From NCBI GenBank assembly GCA_029253285.1, contig JAQWZU010000176.1:1-50420 (forward strand): a DNA stretch of 50,420 bases, given 5' to 3'. The notes under the pieces were generated by a model. The model did not search any database. It was given only the letters and a program-made list of their open reading frames with translations, and was not told the DNA's origin. A program made the translations under genes and the position numbers. This DNA is from Akkermansiaceae bacterium (GTDB lineage Bacteria; Verrucomicrobiota; Verrucomicrobiia; Verrucomicrobiales; Akkermansiaceae). Of the stretch, positions 43,263 through 50,420 are shown piece after piece (the first letter of the stretch is position 1; each line of letters starts with the position of its first letter).

Positions 43263-44690
43263 ATGCCCAACAAACCCAACAAGATCTCTGTCCCCGACTG
43301 GCTTCTCCGCCTCAGTCGTCGGCCGGTCATGTTGACTTGGATTTACGTGGTGTTGTGGTGTCTTATTTGGCTCGATGCCCACGCTTGGTTTCGCCTGAGC
43401 TATCTTACTTCGGCCATCGGATTCGCCACTGCGGTCCCGGTTTGTTACTTCTGGATCCGCCACCACCGCAACTCGTCGCTTATCGTCAGGCGCGCCGTTT
43501 TCAGCATCTCCTATCTTCCCCTCTGGCAACTCATCGTCCATCTCCCTCTCCTCAATTACTCCTACTCCCTCTCCTCAACTCTTACCCAGGTCGGCACCGC
43601 CGGAGCCTTCTTCCTCGGGTTAGGTTGGGCCGTCTGGTGGATCGACCGCGAGACCAAACGCGTCTCCGAACCCAAAATTAAAAAGATCATTTGGGACCCA
43701 CGGCAACTCGTCGCCTGGTATTTCGGTAATAAGAACAACAAGCTCCGACAGTCCATCTTCACCCTCATGAGCTACACCTTCATGTTTGGCCTGATGGCAT
43801 TCTTTCTCACCCGCCTATCCGGTTGTAGCATCTACGAATCCCCCCGCGGCGGCGGCGAGGAAACCCAACTCAAGCAGATCGTCAAAATTCAAAAGGTCAT
43901 TAATAAGAAGTACGTCATCAATCCATACTCCAGTATCCTATTCAACCCGCCGCCTATCGATGACGTAAAACTTCAAGTCCTCGAAGTCACCGAGCACCTC
44001 TACAAGATCGGTCAGGGCAAAGGCGACGGCGCGGGCTTCTCCGCCGGCACCACACGCGGTAAGGTGCGCTTCATTCGCCTCAAGTACGACGGTGGTGATT
44101 GGGAACAGGACATGGACCGTGGCTCCGACCTCAATCTCCTTACCGAATACGGCGTCCGCACCGGCCACCCCGTCAGCGACCGCCCCGAGCCCATGGAGAT
44201 TGGCCGCCTCAAAAGCTTCCCGCCCCGCAAAAGCCCACCCATGGTTTACATGACCGGGCAGCAAAGTATTAATTTTAGCGCGAAGGAAATCAAAGTCATG
44301 CGCAGCTACCTTCTCGAGCACCACGGCATGCTCTTTGGCGACAACGGCGGTAGCTCCGGTTGGGAAGGACAGTTCGTCTCCATGATGCAAAAAGTCCTCC
44401 CCAAGATCGAACCAATCTCAGTCTACCTCGACCACACCATCCACCGCATTCCCTACCCGCTCCCCAAACTTCCCATCGTGGCTCCCCACGGGCGGTCCAA
44501 CGCCCTCGGCTGGGTCGTCAACGGACGACTCGTCGCCTATTACCACCCCGGCGACATTGGCGACGCCTGGGCCGACGGCCACTCCGGCGTTCCCCGCGAC
44601 GTCTGGGAATCCAGCTACCAACTCGGCGTCAACATCATCTACTACGCCCACGCCGAATATAACAAATGGCTCGAAGCGACCAAAAAGTAA
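43263..44690 (+). CDS. Membrane protein with DUF4159 domain
   Basis: A 475-residue protein. The first 190 residues hold about five hydrophobic helices, the last ending in FGLMAFFLTRLSGCS. The rest is an extracytoplasmic DUF4159 domain: VRFIRLKYDGGDWEQDMDRG near residue 265, SPPMVYMTGQQSINFSAKEI, then YLLEHHGMLFGDNGG and ISVYLDHTIHRIPYPLP. DUF4159 is related to class I glutamine-amidotransferase-like folds and often sits with BatA-type or DUF58/MoxR genes; its role is unknown. It lies 14 bases after the Pro-rich protein gene and 14 bases before the last TPR gene, so it is part of the same transcript. The start ATG has no strong ribosome-binding site. Confidence 0.88.
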   Translation: MPNKPNKISVPDWLLRLSRRPVMLTWIYVVLWCLIWLDAHAWFRLSYLTSAIGFATAVPVCYFWIRHHRNSSLIVRRAVFSISYLPLWQLIVHLPLLNYSYSLSSTLTQVGTAGAFFLGLGWAVWWIDRETKRVSEPKIKKIIWDPRQLVAWYFGNKNNKLRQSIFTLMSYTFMFGLMAFFLTRLSGCSIYESPRGGGEETQLKQIVKIQKVINKKYVINPYSSILFNPPPIDDVKLQVLEVTEHLYKIGQGKGDGAGFSAGTTRGKVRFIRLKYDGGDWEQDMDRGSDLNLLTEYGVRTGHPVSDRPEPMEIGRLKSFPPRKSPPMVYMTGQQSINFSAKEIKVMRSYLLEHHGMLFGDNGGSSGWEGQFVSMMQKVLPKIEPISVYLDHTIHRIPYPLPKLPIVAPHGRSNALGWVVNGRLVAYYHPGDIGDAWADGHSGVPRDVWESSYQLGVNIIYYAHAEYNKWLEATKK

Positions 44691-44704
44691 CCCATTTCAC
44701 CGAC

Positions 44705-46189
44705 ATGAATTTACGCCTCATCACTTTCTTTTTTCTCATCCTTGCCACGCTCTCACACAGCAAGCTCACCTCTCTTCAGCAGATCGACGTCAAGACCTTC
44801 GAGAAGATGCGCGAGGTCGAACGCTATCAGATCAAAATTGCCGAAAAGCATTTCCTAAAGGGAACCTTCAAGGTTGCCCTCGCCGAATATGAGAAATTTC
44901 TCACACTCTATGAAAAGAGCCCCGGCGCTCCCTATGCCCAACTCATGTGGAGCCATACCATGATGAGATTAAAAAAGCCCAAGACCGCCCTGCGCGACGG
45001 CTTTCAATCCGTCATCGATTACTGGCCTGATTCCCACGAAGCTACCATCGCCGCCTATTGCATGGGCGACGCCTACCGCACCATGGGCGAAGTCAAGGAC
45101 GCCCAGAAGTCCTTCCGCTTCCTCATCACGGAATACCCCGATCACGAAATTGCCATCCGCGCCCGACAGGACCTCCTCCACTACTCCCGACTCCATCAGG
45201 ACATGGACGAACGCCTTTCTCTCCTCAACGAACTCACCTTTAAGATCAAGCGAACCGACAAAGCCAAGGACGCCTGCGTTAAGGCCTGTCACGAACTCGC
45301 CGAAATCCATTGCTTCGCCCAAAAACTCGACGAAGGCAAAAAAGCCCTCGCCACCACATACGCCGGCCCCAAACTCTTCGACCAGGTCTTCAGCCTTTCT
45401 GCCAAAACCGTGACCCACCTCCTCAAGGAAGCCAAAACAAGACCCGCCGCCCTCAAGCTCGGCGACCAGCTTATCAGGGAACTCCGGGCCGAGACCTCGG
45501 TCCGTCCCGAGATCGCCAAAGACCTTCTCTATCGGGTGGCCAATCTCCATGGAACCCTTGGCCGCCCTTCCGACACGATGAAGGTCTACGAGGAAATCGG
45601 TGAGAAGTTTGGTATCGAAGACGGCCTCCGCGGCCGCATGGCCGACTGGCACCTCTCCCGCAACAAACTCGACTCGGCCTATCGCATCTACGGTCAATAC
45701 GACAACAAGGTCAACGGCCTCTCTAACATCGCCTCACTCCAACTAAAGGAAGGCAAAACCGAGGAAGCCATCGAAACCTACCGTCAGATCATCGAAATCG
45801 ATGGCGAAAACTCCGGCACCTACCTATGGACCATCGCAGGATGTTACGAAAAACTCTCCGACTGGAAAAAAGCCATCGCCTGCTACCGGCAGGTTGACCG
45901 CTTCCCTGCCAACTACTTCGCCATCGCCAATTGCCACCGCCGCCTCGGCCAGCAAAAGGAAGCCATCGTCCTCTACAACCAATGCAAGGTTGTCGAGAAA
46001 TCCGCCCCCGAGGCCACCATCCAAATCGGCTACACCTACGAAGAAGCCAAGGATAAGGAAAAAGCGATCCGTACCTTCCAGCTTACCTGCAAACGTTACC
46101 CCAAATCCGGCCAGGCCAGCCGCGCCCACTCACACCTGCAGAACAAATACAACATCAACGTCACCCTCGGCGGAACGGAGGAAGAGTAG
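44705..46189 (+). CDS. Exported TPR protein
   Basis: About 494 residues. ATG at 44705 gives a signal peptide (MNLRLITFFFLILATLSHS); the frame runs back to 44666 inside the DUF4159 gene but that part is not needed. The whole mature protein is TPR-like: KGTFKVALAEYEKFLTLYEK near residue 60, AYCMGDAYRTMGEVKDAQKS, KTEEAIETYRQIIEIDGE and EAKDKEKAIRTFQLTCKRYP near the end. It ends the ten-gene array. A periplasmic scaffold role is inferred, matching the other two TPR proteins. No clear terminator follows. The convergent isomerase-like gene ends 56 bases downstream. Confidence 0.88.
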   Translation: MNLRLITFFFLILATLSHSKLTSLQQIDVKTFEKMREVERYQIKIAEKHFLKGTFKVALAEYEKFLTLYEKSPGAPYAQLMWSHTMMRLKKPKTALRDGFQSVIDYWPDSHEATIAAYCMGDAYRTMGEVKDAQKSFRFLITEYPDHEIAIRARQDLLHYSRLHQDMDERLSLLNELTFKIKRTDKAKDACVKACHELAEIHCFAQKLDEGKKALATTYAGPKLFDQVFSLSAKTVTHLLKEAKTRPAALKLGDQLIRELRAETSVRPEIAKDLLYRVANLHGTLGRPSDTMKVYEEIGEKFGIEDGLRGRMADWHLSRNKLDSAYRIYGQYDNKVNGLSNIASLQLKEGKTEEAIETYRQIIEIDGENSGTYLWTIAGCYEKLSDWKKAIACYRQVDRFPANYFAIANCHRRLGQQKEAIVLYNQCKVVEKSAPEATIQIGYTYEEAKDKEKAIRTFQLTCKRYPKSGQASRAHSHLQNKYNINVTLGGTEEE

Positions 46190-46245
46190 CGATCACTTTC
46201 GTTTAAAAGCGGACGCATCAGCTCAAAGGCCCACCCTGATTATGG

Positions 46246-47133
46246 TCACCCCAGCTTCTGCAGCGTCTTCTCAATCAACTTCTTCGTCCCGAGGACTCCG
46301 GCGACCGAATTCTTTCCGCCTTCGAATTCAATGCCAATGTATCCCTTAAATCCGCCGTCCTTCACGATCTTGAGCATGCGGTGAAAATCGGTATGCGCGG
46401 CTTCTCCGTCCTCATTAATCTGATGAACCTTGGCACAAATCGCCTTGGCCCAGGGTAGCATATCCTTGACTCCTTGATACTTGTCGTAGCCCTTAAAATT
46501 CCCAAAGTCCGGCAAGGTCCCGCAGTTATCCACCTTCACCGACTCCATCACCTCCTTAACCCAGTCCCCCTTGCTCGACCAGTTGCCGTGATTCTCGACA
46601 ATGGCATTCATCTTCATCGGCTTTAAGAGATCGCACAGTTGATGCAGCCCGTCCGCCGCCTGCTTCTTGACCTCCTCACGATTTCCTTTCGAACGACAAT
46701 CGACCCGGATCGAGTGACATCCCAGTTCCTTGGCAAACTCCCCCCAACGAGCCAGCAAGGCCGACGCTTTCTTCCGTTCATTGGCATCGGCTGAATCAAG
46801 CGCGAGGTCCGAGCGACAAAGCATCAATTGACTTTTGACCCCAAGATCCCCGACACGCTTTTTTAGCTCCGCGAGAAACTCGGCGGAATCAATCTTATCC
46901 TCAAAGAAGCCGTTAAAATACTCGAGCGCCTTGATCCCAGTTTTGTCGATGGCGAACTTCGGATAGTCCAGCGGATCCAACGCCTTCGAGCGAAACATGC
47001 TCGCAAAGGAATACTGCTGCAGCGAAATCTGCAGCCACGGGGTCTTCTTTTCCTCATCCCCGAAAAGAGAAGCGGTAAAAGCGGCGGGAATGGCAGTGGC
47101 AAGAAAGGAGCGGCGGGAAGTCGAAGTGGTCAT
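46246..47133 (-). CDS. Tat-exported sugar phosphate isomerase/epimerase-like protein
   Basis: About 295 residues from ATG at 47133; the nine residues added by the longer frame precede the Tat signal. The twin-arginine motif is TSRRSFLATA followed by a hydrophobic stretch and an Ala-rich cleavage region. The mature protein is an AP-endonuclease-2-type TIM barrel, with Glu in IVENHGNWSS, Asp in TLPDFGNFKGYDKY, His in AKVHQINEDG and Glu in YIGIEFEGG as likely metal ligands. Exported members of this family are common in Planctomycetes and Verrucomicrobia near sulfatases and are poorly understood. It is divergent from the sulfatase gene at 47311, with a 177-base gap in which I see no firm promoter. 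Confidence 0.9.
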   Translation of the reverse strand: MTTSTSRRSFLATAIPAAFTASLFGDEEKKTPWLQISLQQYSFASMFRSKALDPLDYPKFAIDKTGIKALEYFNGFFEDKIDSAEFLAELKKRVGDLGVKSQLMLCRSDLALDSADANERKKASALLARWGEFAKELGCHSIRVDCRSKGNREEVKKQAADGLHQLCDLLKPMKMNAIVENHGNWSSKGDWVKEVMESVKVDNCGTLPDFGNFKGYDKYQGVKDMLPWAKAICAKVHQINEDGEAAHTDFHRMLKIVKDGGFKGYIGIEFEGGKNSVAGVLGTKKLIEKTLQKLG

Positions 47134-47310
47134 AATATTAATTAGAAAGTGATACGGCAAAGACTAGGAACTGTCCCTCCCCGAGCCAAGGCCCTTTCTT
47201 CTCCAAAAAATATTCCTTTCCCCAGCCCTCATTGCCTCTCTCAGACCAGCGGGAGACCCGAAGGATATTGCATTCACTATCAACCAACACCAAATTGCCT
47301 AAGCAAAGCT

Positions 47311-48753
47311 ATGAAAGCTCTTCCCATTCTTGTCTCTTTTCTCGGGCTCTGCGCCGCCGGATTCGCTGCAGATGCCCCCTCCGCCAAGGCTCCGAATATC
47401 CTTTTCATTCTGGTCGATGACCAGCGCAACGACACCCTCGGCTGCGCCGGTCACCCAGTCATCAAAACCCCGCACATCGACCGCCTCGCCAAAAACGGGG
47501 TTCGCTTCGAGCATGCCTACGTCACCACTCCCATCTGCATGTCCAGCCGGGCGACGATCTTTACGGGAATGACCGAAGCCGGACACGGCTACACCGGTGG
47601 CGGCTTCCCTGCGACTCCCGTTCAGAAGATGGATGTAGACAGCAGTTTCCCGGTTCTCCTGCGCAGTGAAGATTACCGGAATGGTTTCTATGGAAAGCAG
47701 CACGTAAAATTCGCGGAGGGTAAAGAAGCGGCTCTAAAGCGGATGTTCGATGATCACAAAGTCTACGGCGGCGGACCGCATTTCATGAAGCAGCCCGACG
47801 GGTCGAAACGACATACGGCAGACTTGATCGGAGATCGCTCGGTGGAATTTATCCGCTCCCAACCGAAGGAAAAGCCCTTCTGCCTCTACATGAGCTTCAA
47901 TATCGCCCATGCGCGAGACGGCGACCATCGTCCCGGCATTGGCCATTTCCCTTGGCCGCCTGCCGTGGATGGCATGTATGACGACATCGACCCTGCAACT
48001 CCGCGCCTCGGCGATCCCAAATACTTCGAGATGCAGCCGGACTTCCTCAAAGAGTCGCTGAACCGGGTTCGCTGGTATTGGCGCTGGGACACCCCGCAAA
48101 AATACCGGATCAACATGCAGGCCTACTACCGCATGCTCTCAGGCATGGACGGAGTGATCGGCAGGGTCCTCAATGAACTTACGACCCGGGGTTTGGCGGA
48201 AAACACGGTGGTGATCTACACCGCCGACAACGGCTTCTACATGGGCGAACGCGGATTCGCCGGGAAATGGTCTCACTACGAAGAATCACTCCGCGTCCCG
48301 CTCATCATCCATGATCCACGACCTGATCGCATGAAACGGAACACCGTGATCCCGTCCCTCGCGCTGAACCTTGATCTCCCCGCGACAATACTAAAACTTG
48401 CCGCCATCGACGTCCCTGAAAAGTACCAAGGGAGAAGCCTGCTCCCCTTGCTCCGGGGATCGACTCCGACAGACTGGCGCTCAAACTTTTTCACCGAATT
48501 CAATTCTTCCAACAAAAAGCTCCCTGATTGGCGGGGCGTGCACGGAAAGCGCTACACCTATGCCAACTACTACGGGCAAAAGCCTGCTGTGGAAATCCTT
48601 TATGACCTAGAGGAGGACCCGGACCAAATGAACAACCTCGCGAGCGATCCCGGGCACAGGGAAATACTCAACAGAATGCGCTTCCGGACAGAAAGTTATC
48701 TCAAGGAATACCGTCGTCCTGAGATCATGAAACTTAAGGTCGCACCGAAGTAG
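47311..48753 (+). CDS. Exported S1-type sulfatase with atypical CxSSR motif
   Basis: A 480-residue exported sulfatase (signal peptide MKALPILVSFLGLCAAGFAA). It begins the fold with NILFILVDDQRNDTLG (metal-binding Asp36 and Asp37). The formylglycine site is Cys76 in PICMSSRATIFTG, so the consensus CxPxR has Ser78 in place of Pro. Other active-site parts are present: YGKQHVKF, TADNGFYMGERGFAGKWSHY and the EESLRVPLIIHDP segment. The long C-terminal part is like iduronate-2-sulfatase-type or related polysaccharide sulfatases. Function would be removal of sulfate esters from a glycan in the periplasm. The ATG at 47311 is chosen because the upstream frame has no signal peptide. Confidence 0.93.
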   Translation: MKALPILVSFLGLCAAGFAADAPSAKAPNILFILVDDQRNDTLGCAGHPVIKTPHIDRLAKNGVRFEHAYVTTPICMSSRATIFTGMTEAGHGYTGGGFPATPVQKMDVDSSFPVLLRSEDYRNGFYGKQHVKFAEGKEAALKRMFDDHKVYGGGPHFMKQPDGSKRHTADLIGDRSVEFIRSQPKEKPFCLYMSFNIAHARDGDHRPGIGHFPWPPAVDGMYDDIDPATPRLGDPKYFEMQPDFLKESLNRVRWYWRWDTPQKYRINMQAYYRMLSGMDGVIGRVLNELTTRGLAENTVVIYTADNGFYMGERGFAGKWSHYEESLRVPLIIHDPRPDRMKRNTVIPSLALNLDLPATILKLAAIDVPEKYQGRSLLPLLRGSTPTDWRSNFFTEFNSSNKKLPDWRGVHGKRYTYANYYGQKPAVEILYDLEEDPDQMNNLASDPGHREILNRMRFRTESYLKEYRRPEIMKLKVAPK

Positions 48754-48935
48754 CCAAGGCGATGATCTTAGAGATCTTTACGTCGTCGATTCAGCGAACA
48801 AAAACAGAACCTTGCTGTCTCCAGTGGGAAGATGATCCTCGCAAAATCCAATTCCCTGAATTCCGAAATACCAAACTTAGCTGGCGGCAACAGATTTCAG
48901 TTGTGGTCCGATGGCAAGTCCGCTGAGAATATCGC

Positions 48936-50420
48936 ATGAAGAAGCCCTCTACTTGTCTCAGGCTCGCCACCGCCACGATACTCTGCCTCGCGGCTACCGC
49001 GGTAGGCGCCGACAAACGGCCGAACATCCTGATTGTACTCACCGACGACATGGGTTTCTCCGACCTTGGCTGCTTCGGTGGTGAGATTGACACTCCCAAC
49101 CTCGATGCACTGGCCGCCGGCGGTTTGCGCTTCACCGAATTCTATAACACGGCGCGCTGCTGGCCAACACGCGCAACTCTCATGAGCGGACGCTACAGCA
49201 ACAAGCTCGGACCAGCGCAGGTCACGATCCCGCAAATCCTCAAGACCGCAGGCTACGACACCGGAATGGTCGGTAAGTGGCATCTGGGCATGAACCCAAA
49301 AAAAGACGGACCAATTCAGCGCGGCTTTGACAACTTCTACGGAACCATGACCGGAGCCGGCTCGTTCTGGGACCCTTACACCCTCACCCGTGATACCGAG
49401 GCCACCGAACCGGATAGCAACAACTACTATTACACCGACAAGATTGGCAGCGAAGCCGTCCGTCAAATCCAGAGTTTCGCACGTTCAGACAAACCCTTCT
49501 TTCAATACGTTGCCTTCACTGCGGCCCACTGGCCACTCCACGCACCGGAAAAATCGATCCAGAAATATCTCAAACTATACGAAGGTGGTTGGGATCAACT
49601 CCGCAAAGAGCGCTATGCTCGCATGCTGAAAATGGGAATCATCGACAAGGAACGCTGGCCGCTGCCGGAACGCGAGCCGAGGGTCAATGACTGGAAAACG
49701 GTCGACCACAAAACCTGGCACATCCGCAACCAGGCCATCTACGCGGCGATGGTCGACCACATGGACCAGGCAGTCGGCCGGATCGTCACGGCCCTGAAAC
49801 GCACGGGGCAATTCGAGAACACGCTCATCATCTACGCCCACGACAACGGCGCCTGCCCCGAGCATCTCAGCGGCAACGGCTGGAACACCGCCAACAATAT
49901 TTTGGCGAAAGCGAAGCAAGGGGGCCAAATCGTGGCGGTCGGTGACCAGTATGATGTCCCGATGGGGGGTCCACTGACCTACGGAAGTGTCGGGCACAAC
50001 TGGGCCCACGCGCAAAACACGCCGATGCGACGCTATAAGTCGAACGTCCACAACGGCGGAGCCTGCACGCCCGCGATCATGCACTGGCCAGGCGGCTTGA
50101 AAACCAAGCCTGGCTCAATCACCGCGGAACGCGGCCACGTCGTCGACCTCATGGCCACCTGTCTCGAACTTGCCGGCACCAGCTATCCGGAAAAGTTCAC
50201 AGACAAGACACTCGAACCACACGAGAGCAAGTCGCTCGTGCCGATACTGACCGGTGACTCGACCGACCGCAATCACGCCTACCTCTTCAACCACTCAGGC
50301 ACCCACGCAGTCATCCGCGGCGACTACAAGATCGTGCGTGAGGGAAAGCGTCCGTGGGCACTCTATAACCTAGCCAAAAATCGTACCGAGACGATCGACC
50401 TCTCCAAGAATATGCCACAG
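48936..50420 (+). CDS. Arylsulfatase-type sulfatase (3' end outside window)
   Basis: Open from ATG at 48936 to the right edge, 495 codons with no stop. The signal peptide is about residues 1-24 (KPSTCLRLATATILCLAATA). The catalytic motif CWPTR at residues 75-79 fits the formylglycine consensus CxPxR. The metal site begins with NILIVLTDDMGFSDLG, followed by GYDTGMVGKWHLG and IIYAHDNGAC. The late segment HAQNTPMRRYKSNVHNGGAC and PAIMHWPGG is typical of arylsulfatase A-like enzymes of Planctomycetes and Verrucomicrobia. Only the last 20-60 residues should be missing. It is co-directional with the sulfatase upstream, 182 bases away, but belongs to a different subfamily. Confidence 0.93.
   Translation, partial: MKKPSTCLRLATATILCLAATAVGADKRPNILIVLTDDMGFSDLGCFGGEIDTPNLDALAAGGLRFTEFYNTARCWPTRATLMSGRYSNKLGPAQVTIPQILKTAGYDTGMVGKWHLGMNPKKDGPIQRGFDNFYGTMTGAGSFWDPYTLTRDTEATEPDSNNYYYTDKIGSEAVRQIQSFARSDKPFFQYVAFTAAHWPLHAPEKSIQKYLKLYEGGWDQLRKERYARMLKMGIIDKERWPLPEREPRVNDWKTVDHKTWHIRNQAIYAAMVDHMDQAVGRIVTALKRTGQFENTLIIYAHDNGACPEHLSGNGWNTANNILAKAKQGGQIVAVGDQYDVPMGGPLTYGSVGHNWAHAQNTPMRRYKSNVHNGGACTPAIMHWPGGLKTKPGSITAERGHVVDLMATCLELAGTSYPEKFTDKTLEPHESKSLVPILTGDSTDRNHAYLFNHSGTHAVIRGDYKIVREGKRPWALYNLAKNRTETIDLSKNMPQ

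Noticed and set aside
47149-47310. N-terminal extension of the first sulfatase
   Set aside because: The extra 54 residues are unconserved and would bury the signal peptide that begins at ATG 47311.
48762-48926. 54-codon ORF (MILEIFTSSIQRT start) between the two sulfatase genes
   Set aside because: It is open and starts with ATG, but there is no ribosome-binding site, no recognisable domain and no supporting context; at this length it can arise by chance.

Overview
The window looks like a chromosomal segment of a member of the Verrucomicrobiota, probably Verrucomicrobiales and possibly marine (inference). Lineage-typical signs are a PSCyt1 (DUF1549/DUF1553) plus DUF1501 gene pair, several sulfatases, a PEP-CTERM protein, a TIGR02597-like secreted protein, a DUF5069 protein, a putative Na+/H+ antiporter family, weak Shine-Dalgarno signals and frequent TTG/GTG starts. 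I found no tRNA, rRNA, CRISPR array or insertion sequence.

Layout. 1-2.2 kb: the start of a Lys/Ala/Pro-rich histone-like gene (minus), then scpB and a pheA P-protein gene. 2.3-6.8 kb: a compact five-gene sugar-acid operon with an RbsD/FucU mutarotase, a TIM-barrel sugar isomerase, an L-galactose-dehydrogenase-like aldo/keto reductase, a medium-chain dehydrogenase and UxaE, closed by a terminator. 6.9-9.1 kb: miaA (minus), a divergent HxxxDG acyltransferase-like gene and a short frameshifted remnant. 9.2-11.4 kb: gltX-aroE, overlapping. 11.4-16.7 kb (minus): an iscA-type gene, hscB and hscA, then two related single-pass membrane proteins. 17-18.8 kb: two secreted proteins (TIGR02597-like and PEP-CTERM) and a terminator. 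18.8-25 kb: UvrD-type helicase (minus), DUF5069 gene, then DUF58 and transglutaminase genes (minus). 25.1-28 kb: a putative lipoprotein, an antiporter and riboflavin synthase. 28.2-46.2 kb: a ten-gene, 18-kb co-directional array. 46.2-50.4 kb: a Tat-exported sugar isomerase-like protein (minus) and two sulfatases, the second cut by the window end.

The most notable region is 28.2-46.2 kb. It joins a cytochrome-type PSCyt1/DUF1549/DUF1553 protein and its Tat-exported DUF1501 partner to two TPR proteins carrying an unusual repeated beta-type unit (one is about 2,373 residues), an ExbB channel, two tandem ExbD subunits, a proline-rich single-pass protein where TonB might be expected, a DUF4159 membrane protein and a third TPR protein. 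Most junctions overlap or are only a few bases apart. I infer one envelope machine driven by proton-motive force. The 2.3-6.8 kb operon fits conversion of L-galactose through L-galactonate and D-tagaturonate to D-fructuronate. With the sulfatases at the right end, this suggests use of sulfated, L-galactose-containing algal polysaccharides, which is inference only.
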